Below, in pieces: positions 1-10,800 of a stretch of 64,000 nucleotides of DNA (positions within the stretch are counted from its first letter, which is position 1; the number at the start of each line of letters is the position of its first letter). This stretch comes from Torreya grandis (Eukaryota; Streptophyta; Pinopsida; Cupressales; Taxaceae), in the NCBI GenBank assembly GCA_037957365.1, contig JARHVA010008362.1:62001-126000 (forward strand), in the 5' to 3' direction. The notes beneath the pieces are model-generated. The model worked only from the letters and a program-made list of their open reading frames with translations, ran no database searches and was not told where the DNA came from. The position numbers and the translations under genes are program-made.

Positions 1-744
1 AGTGGAAGGAAGGAGGCCTTTTGGAATCCTTTTTACCAAAATCCATGTGCCCTTCGATCATTGGGAAGAGTAGGATGCTTAAACATCAATGAGAAATTAT
101 GAACCACACTGCTTGTCTGCTTGTAAGACTGCTCCTTCAAGGTGATTATGCAGTTTGTCTACTCATTAATGTGAAATGAAGAAAAATGGGTTGCATTGTT
201 AGCCATTTGTGCCTCCTAATAATCAATTCATAGACACTATATCACCTACTGGAGTAACTTCTTGAATCAGTGCCTCCCTTTGCCACTTGGACTATTTGCC
301 TATTCCTACACTTGACACTTTTCTCTCTTTGTTCTCTAGGCTCTTTGTCTTCTTCCTACTTTATCTCCTTCTAGCTCTTTTTTGGTTGGTGCTTAGGCAA
401 TTTAAAAGAAAATGACTATTTCACTGTCTTAAATTTGATGTCTGCACACCTTTCGTCATTTGAAAAATAATGGCTAATCCATCTCCTTAAATTTGATGGC
501 TTTCAGGACGTCACTGTCCTTGGTGAATTCCTTCGGGCCTTTTTTGTGGGCCTTTTCTTTGCTTCAAACCCTCCCAAAGGGGAAGTGTCCCTTCAAATCT
601 GGAGAGATGCCCTTCATTTGGCCGATTGAGAGCCCCCTATAAGGGCACCTACCCTTTGATGGACTTTTGTCTCTTCAACCTTTTTTGTGGGTCTTTTTTG
701 CATACTGGTGGCCTTCCTCTGAATTCCTTTAGACTTTTTATCTA

Positions 745-828
745 AAGGAATTCCTTCAAACAAAAAGTCTAGAAGAATTCAAATCCAAGGAATTCCTTCA
801 AACAAAAAGTCTGGAAGAATTCAAATCC
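745..828. repeat. 42-bp tandem duplication present only in the left E1 LTR
   Basis: Two adjacent copies start with AAGGAATTCCTTCAAAC at 745 and 787. The matching part of the right LTR (about 9437-9480) has a single related stretch. The flanking AGACTTTTT and AAAAAGTCT pieces are inverted, so the segment could fold. The extra copy either arose after insertion or was lost from the other LTR. Confidence 0.7.
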
Positions 829-959
829 TTAAGACTTTTTGCGCATTCCTTGAAGACCTTCAATTATCTTCAAAGTGCTCCCTGCCCTATGTAAGGGCTT
901 TTGAACCCAAAACTACCCTCTACAAGGGCACTCATCATTTAGCCTTTTGGGATGCTACT

Positions 960-1390
960 TTCAACCACTCGATTAAACTAAGCCATTGAACTGATAGATT
1001 GAACCAAAAATGGTTCAATGGTTCAACAGTTCAACATTGTGTGCCACCCCTTTATTGCACCAAGCCTTTGAACTATTCACTTGAACCAAGGCATTGAACC
1101 AATCCATTGAACCAGTTCAATGGTTCAAACAATTATTAAACTAAGGCACCAAACCATTTGATTGAACCTGCTGATGAACTGACTGAGTGAACCAAGCGAT
1201 GAACCAAGGCTGATGAACTTAAGCTTTGAACCAAAATGTTGAACTCTGTTGAAGTGTTGAACCAACTGAATTGAACCAAGCCTTTGAACCAAGCCAATGA
1301 ACTTAGGCATTGAACCAACTGAATTGAACCAAGCCTTTGAACTGAGCTGATGAACTTAGGCATTGAACCAGTTCAATGGTTCAAAAATGC
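960..1390. repeat. TTGAACCA-rich degenerate repeat in left E1 LTR
   Basis: For about 430 bases the sequence is built from variants of TTGAACCA and its reverse complement TGGTTCAA, spaced irregularly about 10-25 bases apart. Both orientations occur, for example TTGAACCAGTTCAATGG, so local hairpins are possible. Short open frames here are by-products of the repeat and are not called as genes. Confidence 0.85.
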
Positions 1391-1489
1391 TAACCTTCCT
1401 TGTGAATTTATAGACAAGAGTTTGAAGAAGTTTTATAAAACCTTGCACTCTCTGAACTAGTTCTTCATCTTCCAAAAGAATACACCTGC

Positions 1490-1690
1490 ATAGTTCATAG
1501 AAAATCTCACTGCTGAGTCCATAGAAACTCAAGCCCTACATAGTTCATAGAAATAGACCTACAGAGTCTGTAGAAAATCAAGCCCTATAGAGTCAATAAA
1601 AATAGACCTGTAGAGTCCGTAAAAAATCAAGCCCTACAAAGTCTATATAAATAGACCTACAGAGTCTATATAAAATTCTTAGACTTGTGT
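1490..1690. repeat. 49-bp tandem array in left E1 LTR
   Basis: AGACCTACAGAGTC-type units start at 1555, 1604 and 1653, a regular 49-bp period. Each unit is two related halves of about 24 bp, one with AGACCT and one with AGCCCT. Degenerate half-units extend left to about 1490. The same array is in the right LTR. Confidence 0.8.
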
Positions 1691-2025
1691 AAAATAAAAA
1701 ATGAATTGGCCTAAAATAGCAGGGGAAGAAGGGGACCAATTTTTTTCCTGTTAGACCAAAAAATGGTCAACAAATTAGTGACTCCCAAGGGAAGCATGCT
1801 TGCTATGCTTAAAAGCTAGTTGCCTCAAAATCCATTGGGCATAGGGTCAAATTATAACTTAAAGATCAACAATAGCTCTGATAAATTCTAGAACCAATCA
1901 TGAAGATTTACCTCAAAAGGAAATGAAAACACACACAAAGCTAAGAAAACTACTAACATGTGCATAAAGCACTTAGGGAAAATAAGAGAAAAGCAAGGGA
2001 AATATATACATGATGGAGAAGGGGC

Positions 2026-3366
2026 TCAGTGATAATGCTTAAGATGTATCCCATTAATTGGGATATACAGTTCTTCACCATCCAACCTAGAGAGTTAGAA
2101 TGCATTATGCTGCTTGCAGTGAGTGATTACGTATGGGACACTCCATAGGGCATCAAACTTTGCATGTTTTCTAGGCTTATCTCAGTCTTCATCCCATTTC
2201 AAGACAATGTCTCGTTTAGAGAAACCTTTTGATGAACATTTCTTGTCAAAGTGTCTCTTTACTTGTTATTGGCAACTGGTCATGAAAGCCATAGCCTGGT
2301 CCCTTGTCTCTTAGAGTTCCATCAGCTCACATAGCCTAACCTCCATGCTATTTCCTTCTTCTAATTACAGCTAGTGAGTGAGGTCCAAGGCTAGAAACTC
2401 TAGTGAAATGGGGAGCCTAGCTTCCCTTCCATAGATGAGCATGTATGGTGAGTTGCCAATTTCCCTCTTCGAGGTGACCCTATCTACCCACAGGGCTATT
2501 TTCAACTTGGCATGCCAAGTCCTCTGATTTTCCTCCATGGTCCACTTGATGATCCTGATGAGGTTCTTATTTGTAGACTTAGCTAGTCCATTCCCTTGTG
2601 GGTAGTAATTAGATGAAGTGCTGAGATATATACCATATCTCAATACCCATTCACTTGTTTTGGTTCCTAGAAAAGCTAACACATTATCTAAGATTATGGT
2701 TGCTGAGACCCTGAACCTTACCACCAGGTCCTCATAAAAATCTAGGGCTGCACTTTCATTGGCCTCTTTCAGAGCAACAGCCTCTACCCATATTGTGAAA
2801 TAATTTGTGGTAGTCAAGACCCACTTGTGTCCAACACTGGAGGGAGGATTAATCATCCCTATGAAGTCTAGGCCCCATTGCATGAATGGCTACTCCACCT
2901 GAATAGGCTATAAAGGCATGGTAGCCAGTCATTTCTTCCCATCAAAAATCACACACTTCTGGCACTTTTGTACCAATGCATGGGTGTCCCTAAAAAGAGT
3001 AGGCCAAAAATAGCCAGCTCTCATTATTCTTATTGCCATAGCCCTAGGAGTAAAATGACCATTGACTGGTCCATCATGGAACTCAAATAGCACCTTGTTG
3101 CCCTGACTTGAGTGCAAACATCTTAAAAAGACTCCTGAGAGATCCCTTCTGAATATCACTCCATCAATCAGGGCATAAGAGAGACACTGGAGTCTGAAAT
3201 ACCTTCTCTTGGTCTTGTCAAGTGAGTGCAGGCACTCACCAATGAGAAGGAAATGCCTCACATTTGATATCCAATCCTTCATGACAATTGGTTCTTCTAC
3301 TGTAGCTACATCAAGGATTAGCAGACTATCCTCCTTTTGTTTCTTAAAGTCTACAATGGTGTTCAC
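2026..3366 (-). pseudogene. pol: E1 integrase region of pol
   Basis: This end of the polyprotein would join cDNA to host DNA. The zinc-binding part (about 2929-3130) keeps His and Cys residues, including FHDGPVNGH and KCQKC. The catalytic core (2371-2883) has the first Asp in WGLDFIG and the second in ILDNVLAF. The third acidic residue of the DDE triad is replaced: NGLAKSTNK has Lys where related elements have Glu, a one-base change. The C-terminal part, seen in translation, has HFDKK, LKWD and SKFDALW-like features and ends at a TGA at 2026-2028. A stop separates the zinc-binding and core parts, and others lie in the C-terminal part. The usual gypsy order RT, RNase H, integrase is kept here. 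Confidence 0.85.
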
Positions 3367-3737
3367 ACAGGCCTCTCCCTCTTACGAGTTTGGTGATCTT
3401 AATATCTACATCATATTCCATCACCTTAGTGATCCACCCTACTCTCTTCTCATTTAGGTCTCAGTTGACCAAGAAATATTTGATGTCAAGATGTGGAACC
3501 ATGAGGTGGATTCTGCTATTGGACAACATGTGTCTAAATTTCATTAGACTCTGTATGACCGCCAAGACTTGCTTTTCCACATGTGTATCTGACTTCAAAA
3601 CCTTCTAGGCCTTGGCTAAAAAATGTAACTAGTTGTTCAAGGTTATCATCACTTGTTTGGCTAAGCATGGCAGAGATTACCTCTTCATTGCCGAAGGTGT
3701 AGAGGTTGAAATCTTTAGTGAAGTCAGGGCTGATCAA
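3367..3737 (-). pseudogene. pol: E1 gypsy-type RNase H (gRNH)
   Basis: Directly follows the RT. The translation starts ISPDFTKDFNLYTF and has VISAMLSQ and QLVTFFSQGL, the pattern of the RNase H attached to Ty3/gypsy reverse transcriptases. The end, GWITKVMEYDVDIKI, resembles the segment that links RNase H to integrase. A frame break lies near 3530. This domain would remove RNA from the RNA:DNA hybrid during reverse transcription. It is clearly a second RNase H, distinct from the one at 5095-5563. Confidence 0.75.
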
Positions 3738-3788
3738 AGTAGGAGCCTGGGCTATGGCCTGCTTGATTTCTTCAAAACTATATTTTCT

Positions 3789-4710
3789 CTATGTTGTCCA
3801 TGTGAACTCCTCACCCTTCCTCAGCATAGAGGTAATTGGCTTGACCATCTCCAAAAAATTTGGGATAAGTCTCCGTATGAAATTTATCTTACTGAAGAAG
3901 CTTTGTAAGCCTTTCTTGTGCTTAGGTAAGGACAACTCCAGGATGGAGCGAACTCTCTCTGGATCAATAGCCAAACCCTCTAAAGAAACTATGTGACCAA
4001 GGAGCTTCCCCTTGTAGACAATAAACACCTATTTCTTAGGATTGAGAGAGATACCAAACTCTCTACACCTCTCAAAGATTTGCCTTAGGTGTTTCATGTG
4101 TTGGCTCACTTCCTTGGAGAAAAGTGTCACATCATCAAGATATACCAGCATAGTCTTATTTATCAGGCCTTGAAAGGCCATGTCCATAGCTTGTTGGAAG
4201 GTGGCACAAGCATTAGATAGTCTAAAAGGTATTTTCTTGTAAGCAAACATTCCCCTCTTGATTGTGAAGGCTGTCTTGTGTTGGTCATAGTCTTGCACCA
4301 AAATCTAGTTGTACCCTGAATACCCATCCAAGAGGGAGAAATGCTCACTACCTATCACCATTTGAAGGAACTACTCCATGCTTGGGAGAGGATAATGGTA
4401 TTTCAAAGAGACTCTATTGAGGTCTCTAAAATTGACACACAGTCTGATCTCCCCATTTTTTTCTAGATAGGAATAAGATTGGCCAGCCAAAAAGAGTGTT
4501 TGATTGGAAATATTATCTTGGACTCAATCAACTTGGTGAGTTCCTTCTGCATGAGAGGTTCAATCATTGGGTTGATAGGCCTCTGCTTCTGCTTGATTGG
4601 ATTGGTGCCTTCTTCTAGCTTAATAGTATGTTGGGCCAAGCTTGGGTCAAAACCCTTCAAATCACTATACTCCCAAGCAAAGATATTAGCAAATTCTTGG
4701 GACAACAAGA
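3789..4710 (-). pseudogene. pol: E1 reverse transcriptase
   Basis: Copies element RNA into DNA. The N-terminal part has FANIFAWEYSDLKGFDP, with LIESKIIFPI further on. Fingers and palm include FRLSNACATFQQAMD, and the active-site box is MLVYLDDVTLF at about 4135-4165, so both catalytic Asp residues of the YLDD box survive. The thumb side has GHIVSLEGLAIDPERV. Isolated stops break the frame near 4029, 4301 and 4460; several match Gln or Trp codons. Of the four RTs in the window this is the only one with an unchanged xxDD box. Confidence 0.88.
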
Positions 4711-5094
4711 TGAAGGCCTACCTTTCATGGTTCGTGCACACTTTCCCAAGTGCAAGTAGCTTGTCCTTGAATATTTCAACCTTCTCATGGTGCTCCTCCT
4801 TTGTTGTAATGCACACCTTGTCACTTCTCAATTGGTCATCTCTATTGAAGATACTCTCTAGAGTGACCAAACCTTTGGGGAGCTTATTGTTCTTCAGCTG
4901 AACAATTTGGCTGCCATATTATTGCTGTAGCTTTGCCTAGTTTTTTATATTGAATTTTGCTTCTTCTTGTAGGAAGAGTGCTATTTGTTGATCACTATTG
5001 AAAACCTACCAGTTGGTGACATTGTCAGGTATAGAGGGTCAGATCACTACTTTCAAGTGATGTGAGCTGTGGTCTTAGCCTATTTCCTGAGGAA

Positions 5095-5563
5095 TATTGA
5101 ACTGGGCACGAATTGATACCAACCTATCTGCTTGCTTGTTCCATTCTCTAAGAATAGAGGTAATATTGAAAGTGAAGAAAATTTATACTAAGTCTCATAC
5201 CCTATGCTTGCAGGACTTCAGTAGATAATTCTTCATCAAATTTTGGCCTCTTACTTGGTTGACAATCAGCTCACTGTCACCAAACACTTGTAGCTCTTTG
5301 ATTCCTCTTTTCCTCGCCCACTCCAAATCATAGATGAGCGATTCATATTCTAAAACATTGCATGTGTAGGAAAATTGTAACCAGAAGGTTGAAAAATACC
5401 TCTCTTTTGAAGGAGAGACTTGCACCACTCCACCACTAGCTCCCAACTTACTCCTTGAACCATCAAAGAATAGCTGCCATATACCTAAGCATTCCTGGCT
5501 AGCTTTCATCAAATTTGGTACAAATTTACCCTCTTCATGCATGCAATAAATTCCAAGGTCCAC
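5095..5563 (-). pseudogene. pol: E1 additional RNase H, between protease and RT
   Basis: The translation shows an RNase H fold of the kind called archaeal-type (aRNH) in plant Tat elements. Asp is in WQLFFDGSRSK, Glu in NVLEYESLI, Asp in VFGDSELIVNQV, and the last Asp in NKQADRLVS near 5130. All four expected acidic positions are present. It is in the same polyprotein as the protease: a linker with only one stop joins them through 5564-5800. It lies upstream of the RT, and a separate gypsy RNase H follows the RT. In E4 and E5 of this window the aRNH instead follows the gRNH. The assignment as RNase H is strong; the aRNH label is inference from motif style. Confidence 0.8.
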
Positions 5564-5800
5564 CTCCTCTATGAATTTGTAGGGATCATGCTCAAAGTTG
5601 TCACTTCCCCATTCATCTAAGAGCAGGTCTGCAACTCCTTCAAGGGTAGAGGATGGAGATTGGTCTACTTGAAACTCTTCCTCATCAATGATGGCATAGC
5701 TGACATTGGCTACCTTGAGCGAGTAAGGTTCTAGATGATCTTTATGGAGTGTTTTGGATTCAATCTTGAATTTAGTCCCATACTTGGTTCTAAAAACTAG

Positions 5801-6328
5801 TTAAGACCAATTTACTGCTAAGTAATTGCCTATCTTAGATGTAAAATCCCTAGATAAGCAGATGGAAAAGTAGGGAGGGACATCTAAAACTACCACATCA
5901 TGAGGAATTGAGAAATTTAGGAAATCATGCAGCATCAAGCTCAAACCTCTTACCACCCCAATTGTCTTTGTTGGGGTTCCATTTAGCTGCAGGACTCCCT
6001 TGGTCATTTCTTTGTATTTCAAGCCTAGCTTGTCGGCTATGCATTTGGGCATCAACGAGGTGCTTGCTCTACTATCAATGACGTAATTATGCACCAATAA
6101 ATCTATTATGACCAAGGACACATAAAAAGGAGGAACCTTTTCTTCCTTTTGGGTTTGACTTGAGGTGGAAGGTTGTCCATCCATCATCAAAATGTTATCA
6201 TCTTTTGTTGGGATAGCTTGTTCATCTAGCTCATACAATTCCTTTTGTAGCATGTCCTTTTGCCCTGGTATTGATAGTGAATTCCATAAGGAGATGTTCA
6301 TGTGTATCTTCTTCATCTGGTCAACCAT
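5801..6328 (-). pseudogene. pol: E1 aspartic protease
   Basis: A retroviral-type aspartic protease that would cut the gag-pol polyprotein. The active-site segment reads YVIDSRASTSLMP; the usual Gly after DS is Arg (GGA/GGG to AGA-type change). Downstream come GVLQLNGTPTKT, VVVLDVPPY and SICLSRDF, matching the flap and the later LLGRDF-like segment of Tat/Athila proteases. The open stretch is 175 residues including a 70-residue linker from gag. A single stop separates it from the linker to the extra RNase H. Confidence 0.8.
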
Positions 6329-6831
6329 GTTGACTCAAGGGTTTCCTTCCTTCAAAATTTCTTTGGAATTATTTACAGTCTGAGGTGCAGGCTGAGGAGC
6401 TGAAGGTACAATTGATGGTCTAAAACTTGGGACTTTTTGATTTGCATGTGATGAAGAAGGTGTTGCTAACATTTGGGTAGTAGCCTAGGTTTCTTTCATT
6501 GCTCTCCTTTTGAATCTTGTGTTGGCTGCAACATAGTCAGCCTAATTATCTGCAGCACCCACATAATTGACTGAATAAAATTCTCCTTCTAGATGATTCA
6601 TGAGGGTAGAATCAGGTTGGGCCTAACTGCTACTCATGTTGGGTTGCATTAGAGTCTCAAAGACTTGGGAATGGGTAGCTACCTAATTGTCTTGTACATT
6701 TGGGTAATAACATATCATTTCATTTATATAAACAACCTACTTCTGACCATATCCAATGGTTGAACAACTTGGTTGTTCCTACACTAGATTGTTTTGAATG
6801 GGCACCATGACCTTGGATGATGAAGGGGCAT

Positions 6832-7905
6832 CTAGGTTGTAGCCTTGAAAGGGTCTAGCCTGAGTAATTTGAACCTGTCCTTGATTGTAATTTTGGAAAG
6901 GGGGTCTAGGAGCTTGACCATACTGTTGGTATCATTGGTTTGGTCAGTTGCTTTGAGCTTGCTGCCTTTTAAGAGCCACAAGTTCATTTGACATACTTTG
7001 CAATAGACTCTTAACCTCATGAAGTTCATTGGATGGAGTAGTAGCTAGCTTTTCTATGCTAGGCAAAAGAGCTAAGGTGGGAGCAACAGTCTGGATTGGA
7101 GGTAGCATTTCAGGGAAACGTGGCATATGGGGTTTATGAGATATCTTCCTAGCCTACACTAACCAATTTTTAGCTACTATAGCTATGTCATAGGTAGTAG
7201 GTAGCACATGTCCTCCCATGGATTGTATATAAGAATGATATCACTATTCAATGCTCTTAATTAATACAAGAAAGCATAGCTAAGAGTAGGTTTTACCAGA
7301 ATGGGAATTCTATCCCATGTCTTCTGAAACTGAGCATTGAAATCCTACATGTATTCATGTGGGGCTCTTTTCATGGTAGCTAGCTACTCAACAAGTGAGA
7401 GGTGGTTGCTCTTTTCTCCAAAATAGTCTGTCAAATGAGTGCCTAATTCATTTTAGGAACTGATTGAATTTATAGTCAAAGTCCCATACTAGTCAAGAGC
7501 TTTACCCTTGAGAGACAATGCCAACAATCTTATTGCAATATTTTCCTCAGTGACATTATGAATATTGCAGAGGTTAACAATATTTTTGATGTGTTCGATG
7601 ACTGTGATGGGCCCCTCTCCATCAAAAGAAGGCACACTTTTGAGGGCTATTCTTGGAATTGGGTCATAACATTGGAGATTCAATGGAATCTAACCACAAA
7701 AAGTCACAAAGGGAAGTGCCATATCTATGATGGGATGTAACTGCGGCCTTGCTATATATGTGTTCTTTACATCAGGTTTGGGAAAGTGGTTTGCTGAATA
7801 AGGATGGGTCCTCTCAAATCTCAATCATTTTTCTGAGTTCAAAGGCAACTCAATGAAGTCTAAAGGAACACCCTTAGAAGCAGGCCATGTGGTGACTTTA
7901 GGCAT
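6832..7905 (-). pseudogene. gag: E1 gag
   Basis: Capsid-type protein that would form the particle. A start ATG at 7903-7905 (MPKVTTWPASKG) is in frame with the core at 7683 (SVPSFDGEG, then IRLLALSLKGKALDWYGTL), which is the retrotransposon gag pattern of short helices before DWY. Stops and frame shifts interrupt the region after 7489. The lower part (6832-7126) is low-complexity, with no clear zinc knuckle. The start is chosen because the ATG is the first in frame and precedes the recognisable core. Confidence 0.75.
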
Positions 7906-8739
7906 ATGAAGTCAGACTGGTCTTTGATTAGGAAATGAAGTTCTTACTAGTGAAGTCACTAGATGCTTAAAATAGTTGATTTATTGTAACAAGACCAGCA
8001 TCAATGCTAAAACTTTACTAAGTGTAAAAATTGAGTCCCACCAGGCATGCCAAAAACTATTGACATAGTGGATTGCACCTGGGGTAGGAGGCCAAGCTCT
8101 TGCTTTCCACATGCAATAATGGAAACTCCCCTCTCACCTGTGGGACTGGAGAAGATGGAGGGGAGAGTCTCTAGGTAAGGGCTAGCTTCCTTTGATGCAT
8201 CTAAGTTGTTCCAATAAGTGCTAATACATATACATAGATATATAATGGGGGGATGAAAAAGGAGAAGGATTATAGGAAAACAAAACTACTCTAAAAGAGG
8301 TGATGCACCAAATGATTCAACCTACTCACACTCATGCTTGAAGTTAGACAAACACATACGTACACTTCAAACTGGCAGAAGGACTAGGCTACAATAGGGA
8401 GGATTTAATGGAATACATAGAAAACATGGACTCACCATAAGTGTTGTGGAAAGGGCACATTGTATAGTAGTTTCTTTTGTCTTTGTGCTTCTAGGTATAA
8501 CTCTCCTTATCACCTATAGGAATGGCACCTTATAGACACCAGGTGTATTGGTGTTAAACCTATGGAAGCTTTAAGAAGCAATGACTAAACACAAATTGAC
8601 ACTCAGGCACACATAGAGATATCTAACCAGAATAGAGGTAAAAATGCATTTATTGATTTCAGGTGAAAATTTGCCAGGGCTTCACCTTAAAAAATGTGAA
8701 AAGATCCTTTTTTCCAAATGACAAGTCTATCATATATAG
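7906..8739 (-). other. E1 5' leader, no gene seen
   Basis: Untranslated leader between the 5' LTR and gag. A TGG-starting primer-binding site next to the LTR edge at 8740 was not convincing. No coding pattern was found. Confidence 0.5.
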
Positions 8740-9604
8740 AGGAAGGAAGGAGGCCTTTTGGCACCCTTTTTACCAAAATCCATGTACCCTCTAATCATTG
8801 GGAAGAGCAAGCTGCTTAAACATCAATGAGAAATTATGATCCACACCACTTGTCTGCTTACAAGACCACTCCTGCAAGGTGATTACACAGTTTGTCTACT
8901 CATTAATGCAAAATGAAGAAAAATGGGTCGCATCATTAGGCATTTGCACCTCCTAATAATCGATTCACAAACACTTTATCACTTGCTGGAGTAACTTCTT
9001 AAATCGGTGCCTCCCTTCACCATTTGGACTATTTGCCATTTCTTACACTTGGCACTTTTCTCTCTTTGTTCTATGGGCTCTTTATCTCCTTCTGGCTCTT
9101 TTCTAGTTGGCACTCAGACAATTTAAAGCAAACAACTATTTTACTATCTTAAATTTGATGTCTGTGCACCTATCGTCATTTGAAAAACAATGGCTAATCC
9201 ATCTTCTTAAAGTTGATGACTTTCAGGACATCATCGTCCTTAGCAAATTACTTGGGCCTTTTTTGTGGGCCTTTTTTTTTACTTTAGACCCTCCCAAAGG
9301 GGAAGTGTCCCTTTGGCTCTAGAGAGATGCCCTTCATTTATCTGGTTGAGAGCCCCCCATAAGGGCACCTACCCTTTAGTGGCCTTTTGTCTCTTTGGCC
9401 TTTTCTGTGGGTCTTTTCTATATATTGGTGGCCTTCCTTTGAATTCCTTCAGACAAAAAGTCTGAAAGGATTCAAAGCCTTAAGACTTTTCACGCATTCC
9501 TTGAAGACCTTCAGCTGTCTTCTAAGTGCTCCCTACCCTCTACAAGGGATTTTGAACCCAAAACTACCCTCTACAAGGGCACTCATCCTTTAACCTTTTG
9601 GGAT

Positions 9605-10075
9605 GCTCCTTTGAACTGATTGATTGAACTAAGCCATTGAACTAATTGATTGAACCAAAAATGGTTCAACAGTTCAATGATTCAACACTGCGCACTACAC
9701 CTTTGTTACACCAAGCCTTTGAACCATTCACTTAAACCAAGGCATTGAACCAATCCATTGAACTGGTTCAATGGTTCAATCAATTGTTGAACCAAGGCAC
9801 TGACCCATTTGATTGAACCTACCGATGAATCAACTAAGTGAACTGAATGATTGAACCATCTGATGAACCAAGAGATGAACCAAGGCTGATGAACTTGAGC
9901 TTTGAACCAAAATCTTGAACTCTGTCGAAGTGTTGAACCAACTAAATTTAACCAAGCCTTTGAATCGAGCTGATGAACTTAAGTGTTTAACCAACTAAAT
10001 TCAACCAAGCCTTTGAACTAAGTTGATGAACTTATGTGTTGAACCAAGGCATTGAATCGGTTCAATGGTTCAAAA
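9605..10075. repeat. TTGAACCA-rich tract in right E1 LTR
   Basis: Same degenerate TTGAACCA/TGGTTCAA composition as 960-1390, with differences in unit number (an extra GAACCATCTGATGAACC stretch near 9855). Small insertions and losses between the two LTRs fit slippage within the repeat. Confidence 0.85.
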
Positions 10076-10174
10076 ATGCTAACCTTCCTTGTGAATTTCT
10101 AGACAAGAGTCTAAATAATTTTTATAAAACCTTGTACTCTCTGAACTAGTTCTTCATCTGCCAAAATAATACAC

Positions 10175-10380
10175 CTGCAGAGTTCTTAGAAAATCTCACT
10201 GCTGAGTTCATAGAAATTCAAGCCCTGCAGAGTCCATAAATATAAACCTACAAAGTTTGTAGAAAATCAAGCCCTACAGAGTCCATAAAAATAGACCTAC
10301 AGAGTCCATAGAAAATCAAGCCCTGTAGAGTCCATAGAAATAGACCTACAGACTCCATAGAAAATTTCTGGACTTGTGCA
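10175..10380. repeat. 49-bp tandem array in right E1 LTR
   Basis: Counterpart of 1490-1690, with the same alternation of AGCCCT and AGACCT half-units carrying AGAGTCCATA-like cores. Confidence 0.75.
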
Positions 10381-10461
10381 AAATCAAAAATGAATTGGCC
10401 TAAAATAGCGAAGGAAGAAGGGGACCAATTTTTTGCCTGTTAGACCAAAAAATGGTTAACA

Positions 10462-10800
10462 TATACTTCCTTTTTTGTGTTGGGGGTATGAGTGGTTTTA
10501 ATGGGTGGTAAGGGTGTTTTAGATAAGTTCTAGGGATAATAAAATTTCCCAAGGTTAATATAAGGTATTGGTATTGGTAGTATAGGTAGAGGTTTTTGAG
10601 CTAACTTAGATCCCTTAAGAGAAGATTTTATAATTGAGATATTAAGTTTAGAGGAAGGATGGGGTCTTAGTATAGATGGTTTAGTTTGACCTTCGGGCAT
10701 AGCCTTTTCTTCCTTTGAAATGTGGTTAGAGGTTGTGAGAGTAATTTTATGAAGGTCCTCATTTTTGGTTGTTTGGGGGAGTTTTTTGGAGAGTTGTCAA
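10462..10800 (-). pseudogene. Probable Tat gag-pol linker fragment
   Basis: On the minus strand this translates to a Pro/Lys/Ser/Thr-rich segment with few stops (PPIKTTHTPNTKK and KPSILRPHPSSK among others). The composition resembles the linker of E4 on the plus strand at 33.2-33.7 kb. No catalytic domain is present. It is either the remains of another Tat copy into which E1 or the neighbouring LTR inserted, or a chance low-complexity translation. The call rests on composition only. Confidence 0.3.

Larger units (their letters stand above)
3..1772 (-). repeat. E1 3' LTR (left copy)
   Basis: Matches 8740-10461 along its whole length. TG at 3-4 and CA at 1771-1772 give TG...CA ends. It contains three internal repeat systems: a 42-bp duplication, a TTGAACCA-rich tract and a 49-bp array. 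Because E1 is on the minus strand, this is its downstream LTR. The first base may lie at or just before the window edge. Confidence 0.85.
3..10461 (-). mobile_element. E1: Ty3/gypsy LTR retrotransposon, nearly complete
   Basis: Two long direct repeats (3-1772 and 8740-10461) flank a minus-strand internal region. Reading 5' to 3' on the minus strand it holds gag, aspartic protease, an RNase H, reverse transcriptase, a second (gypsy-type) RNase H and integrase with a C-terminal domain ending at 2026. The LTRs begin TGTTGACC on the minus strand. In the first 235 aligned bases they differ at roughly 13% of positions by eye, mostly transitions, so the insertion is old. The open frames are longer than in E4 or E5. 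The right flank is TATAC; the left flank is cut by the window edge, so a target duplication cannot be tested. The RNase H before the RT is unlike the usual Tat order. Confidence 0.88.
8740..10461 (-). repeat. E1 5' LTR (right copy)
   Basis: Pairs with 3-1772. The minus-strand start is TGTTAACC at 10461; the other end has AG instead of TG at 8740-8741. Internal repeats match those of the left LTR except the 42-bp duplication. As the upstream LTR on the minus strand it would have held the promoter; no convincing TATA box was located. Confidence 0.85.

Noticed and set aside
1125..1363. Two overlapping minus-strand open frames in the left E1 LTR
   Set aside because: They are translations of the TTGAACCA repeat; no stop arises because of the repeat composition.
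1866..1880. Reverse-complement primer-binding site near TAGCTCTGATAAA
   Set aside because: It lies at the 3' end of E1, not beside its 5' LTR, and the match to TTTATCAGAGCT is likely chance.
3209..3996. Plus-strand open frames over the E1 pol region
   Set aside because: They overlap the clearly coding minus-strand RT, RNase H and integrase and show no motif.
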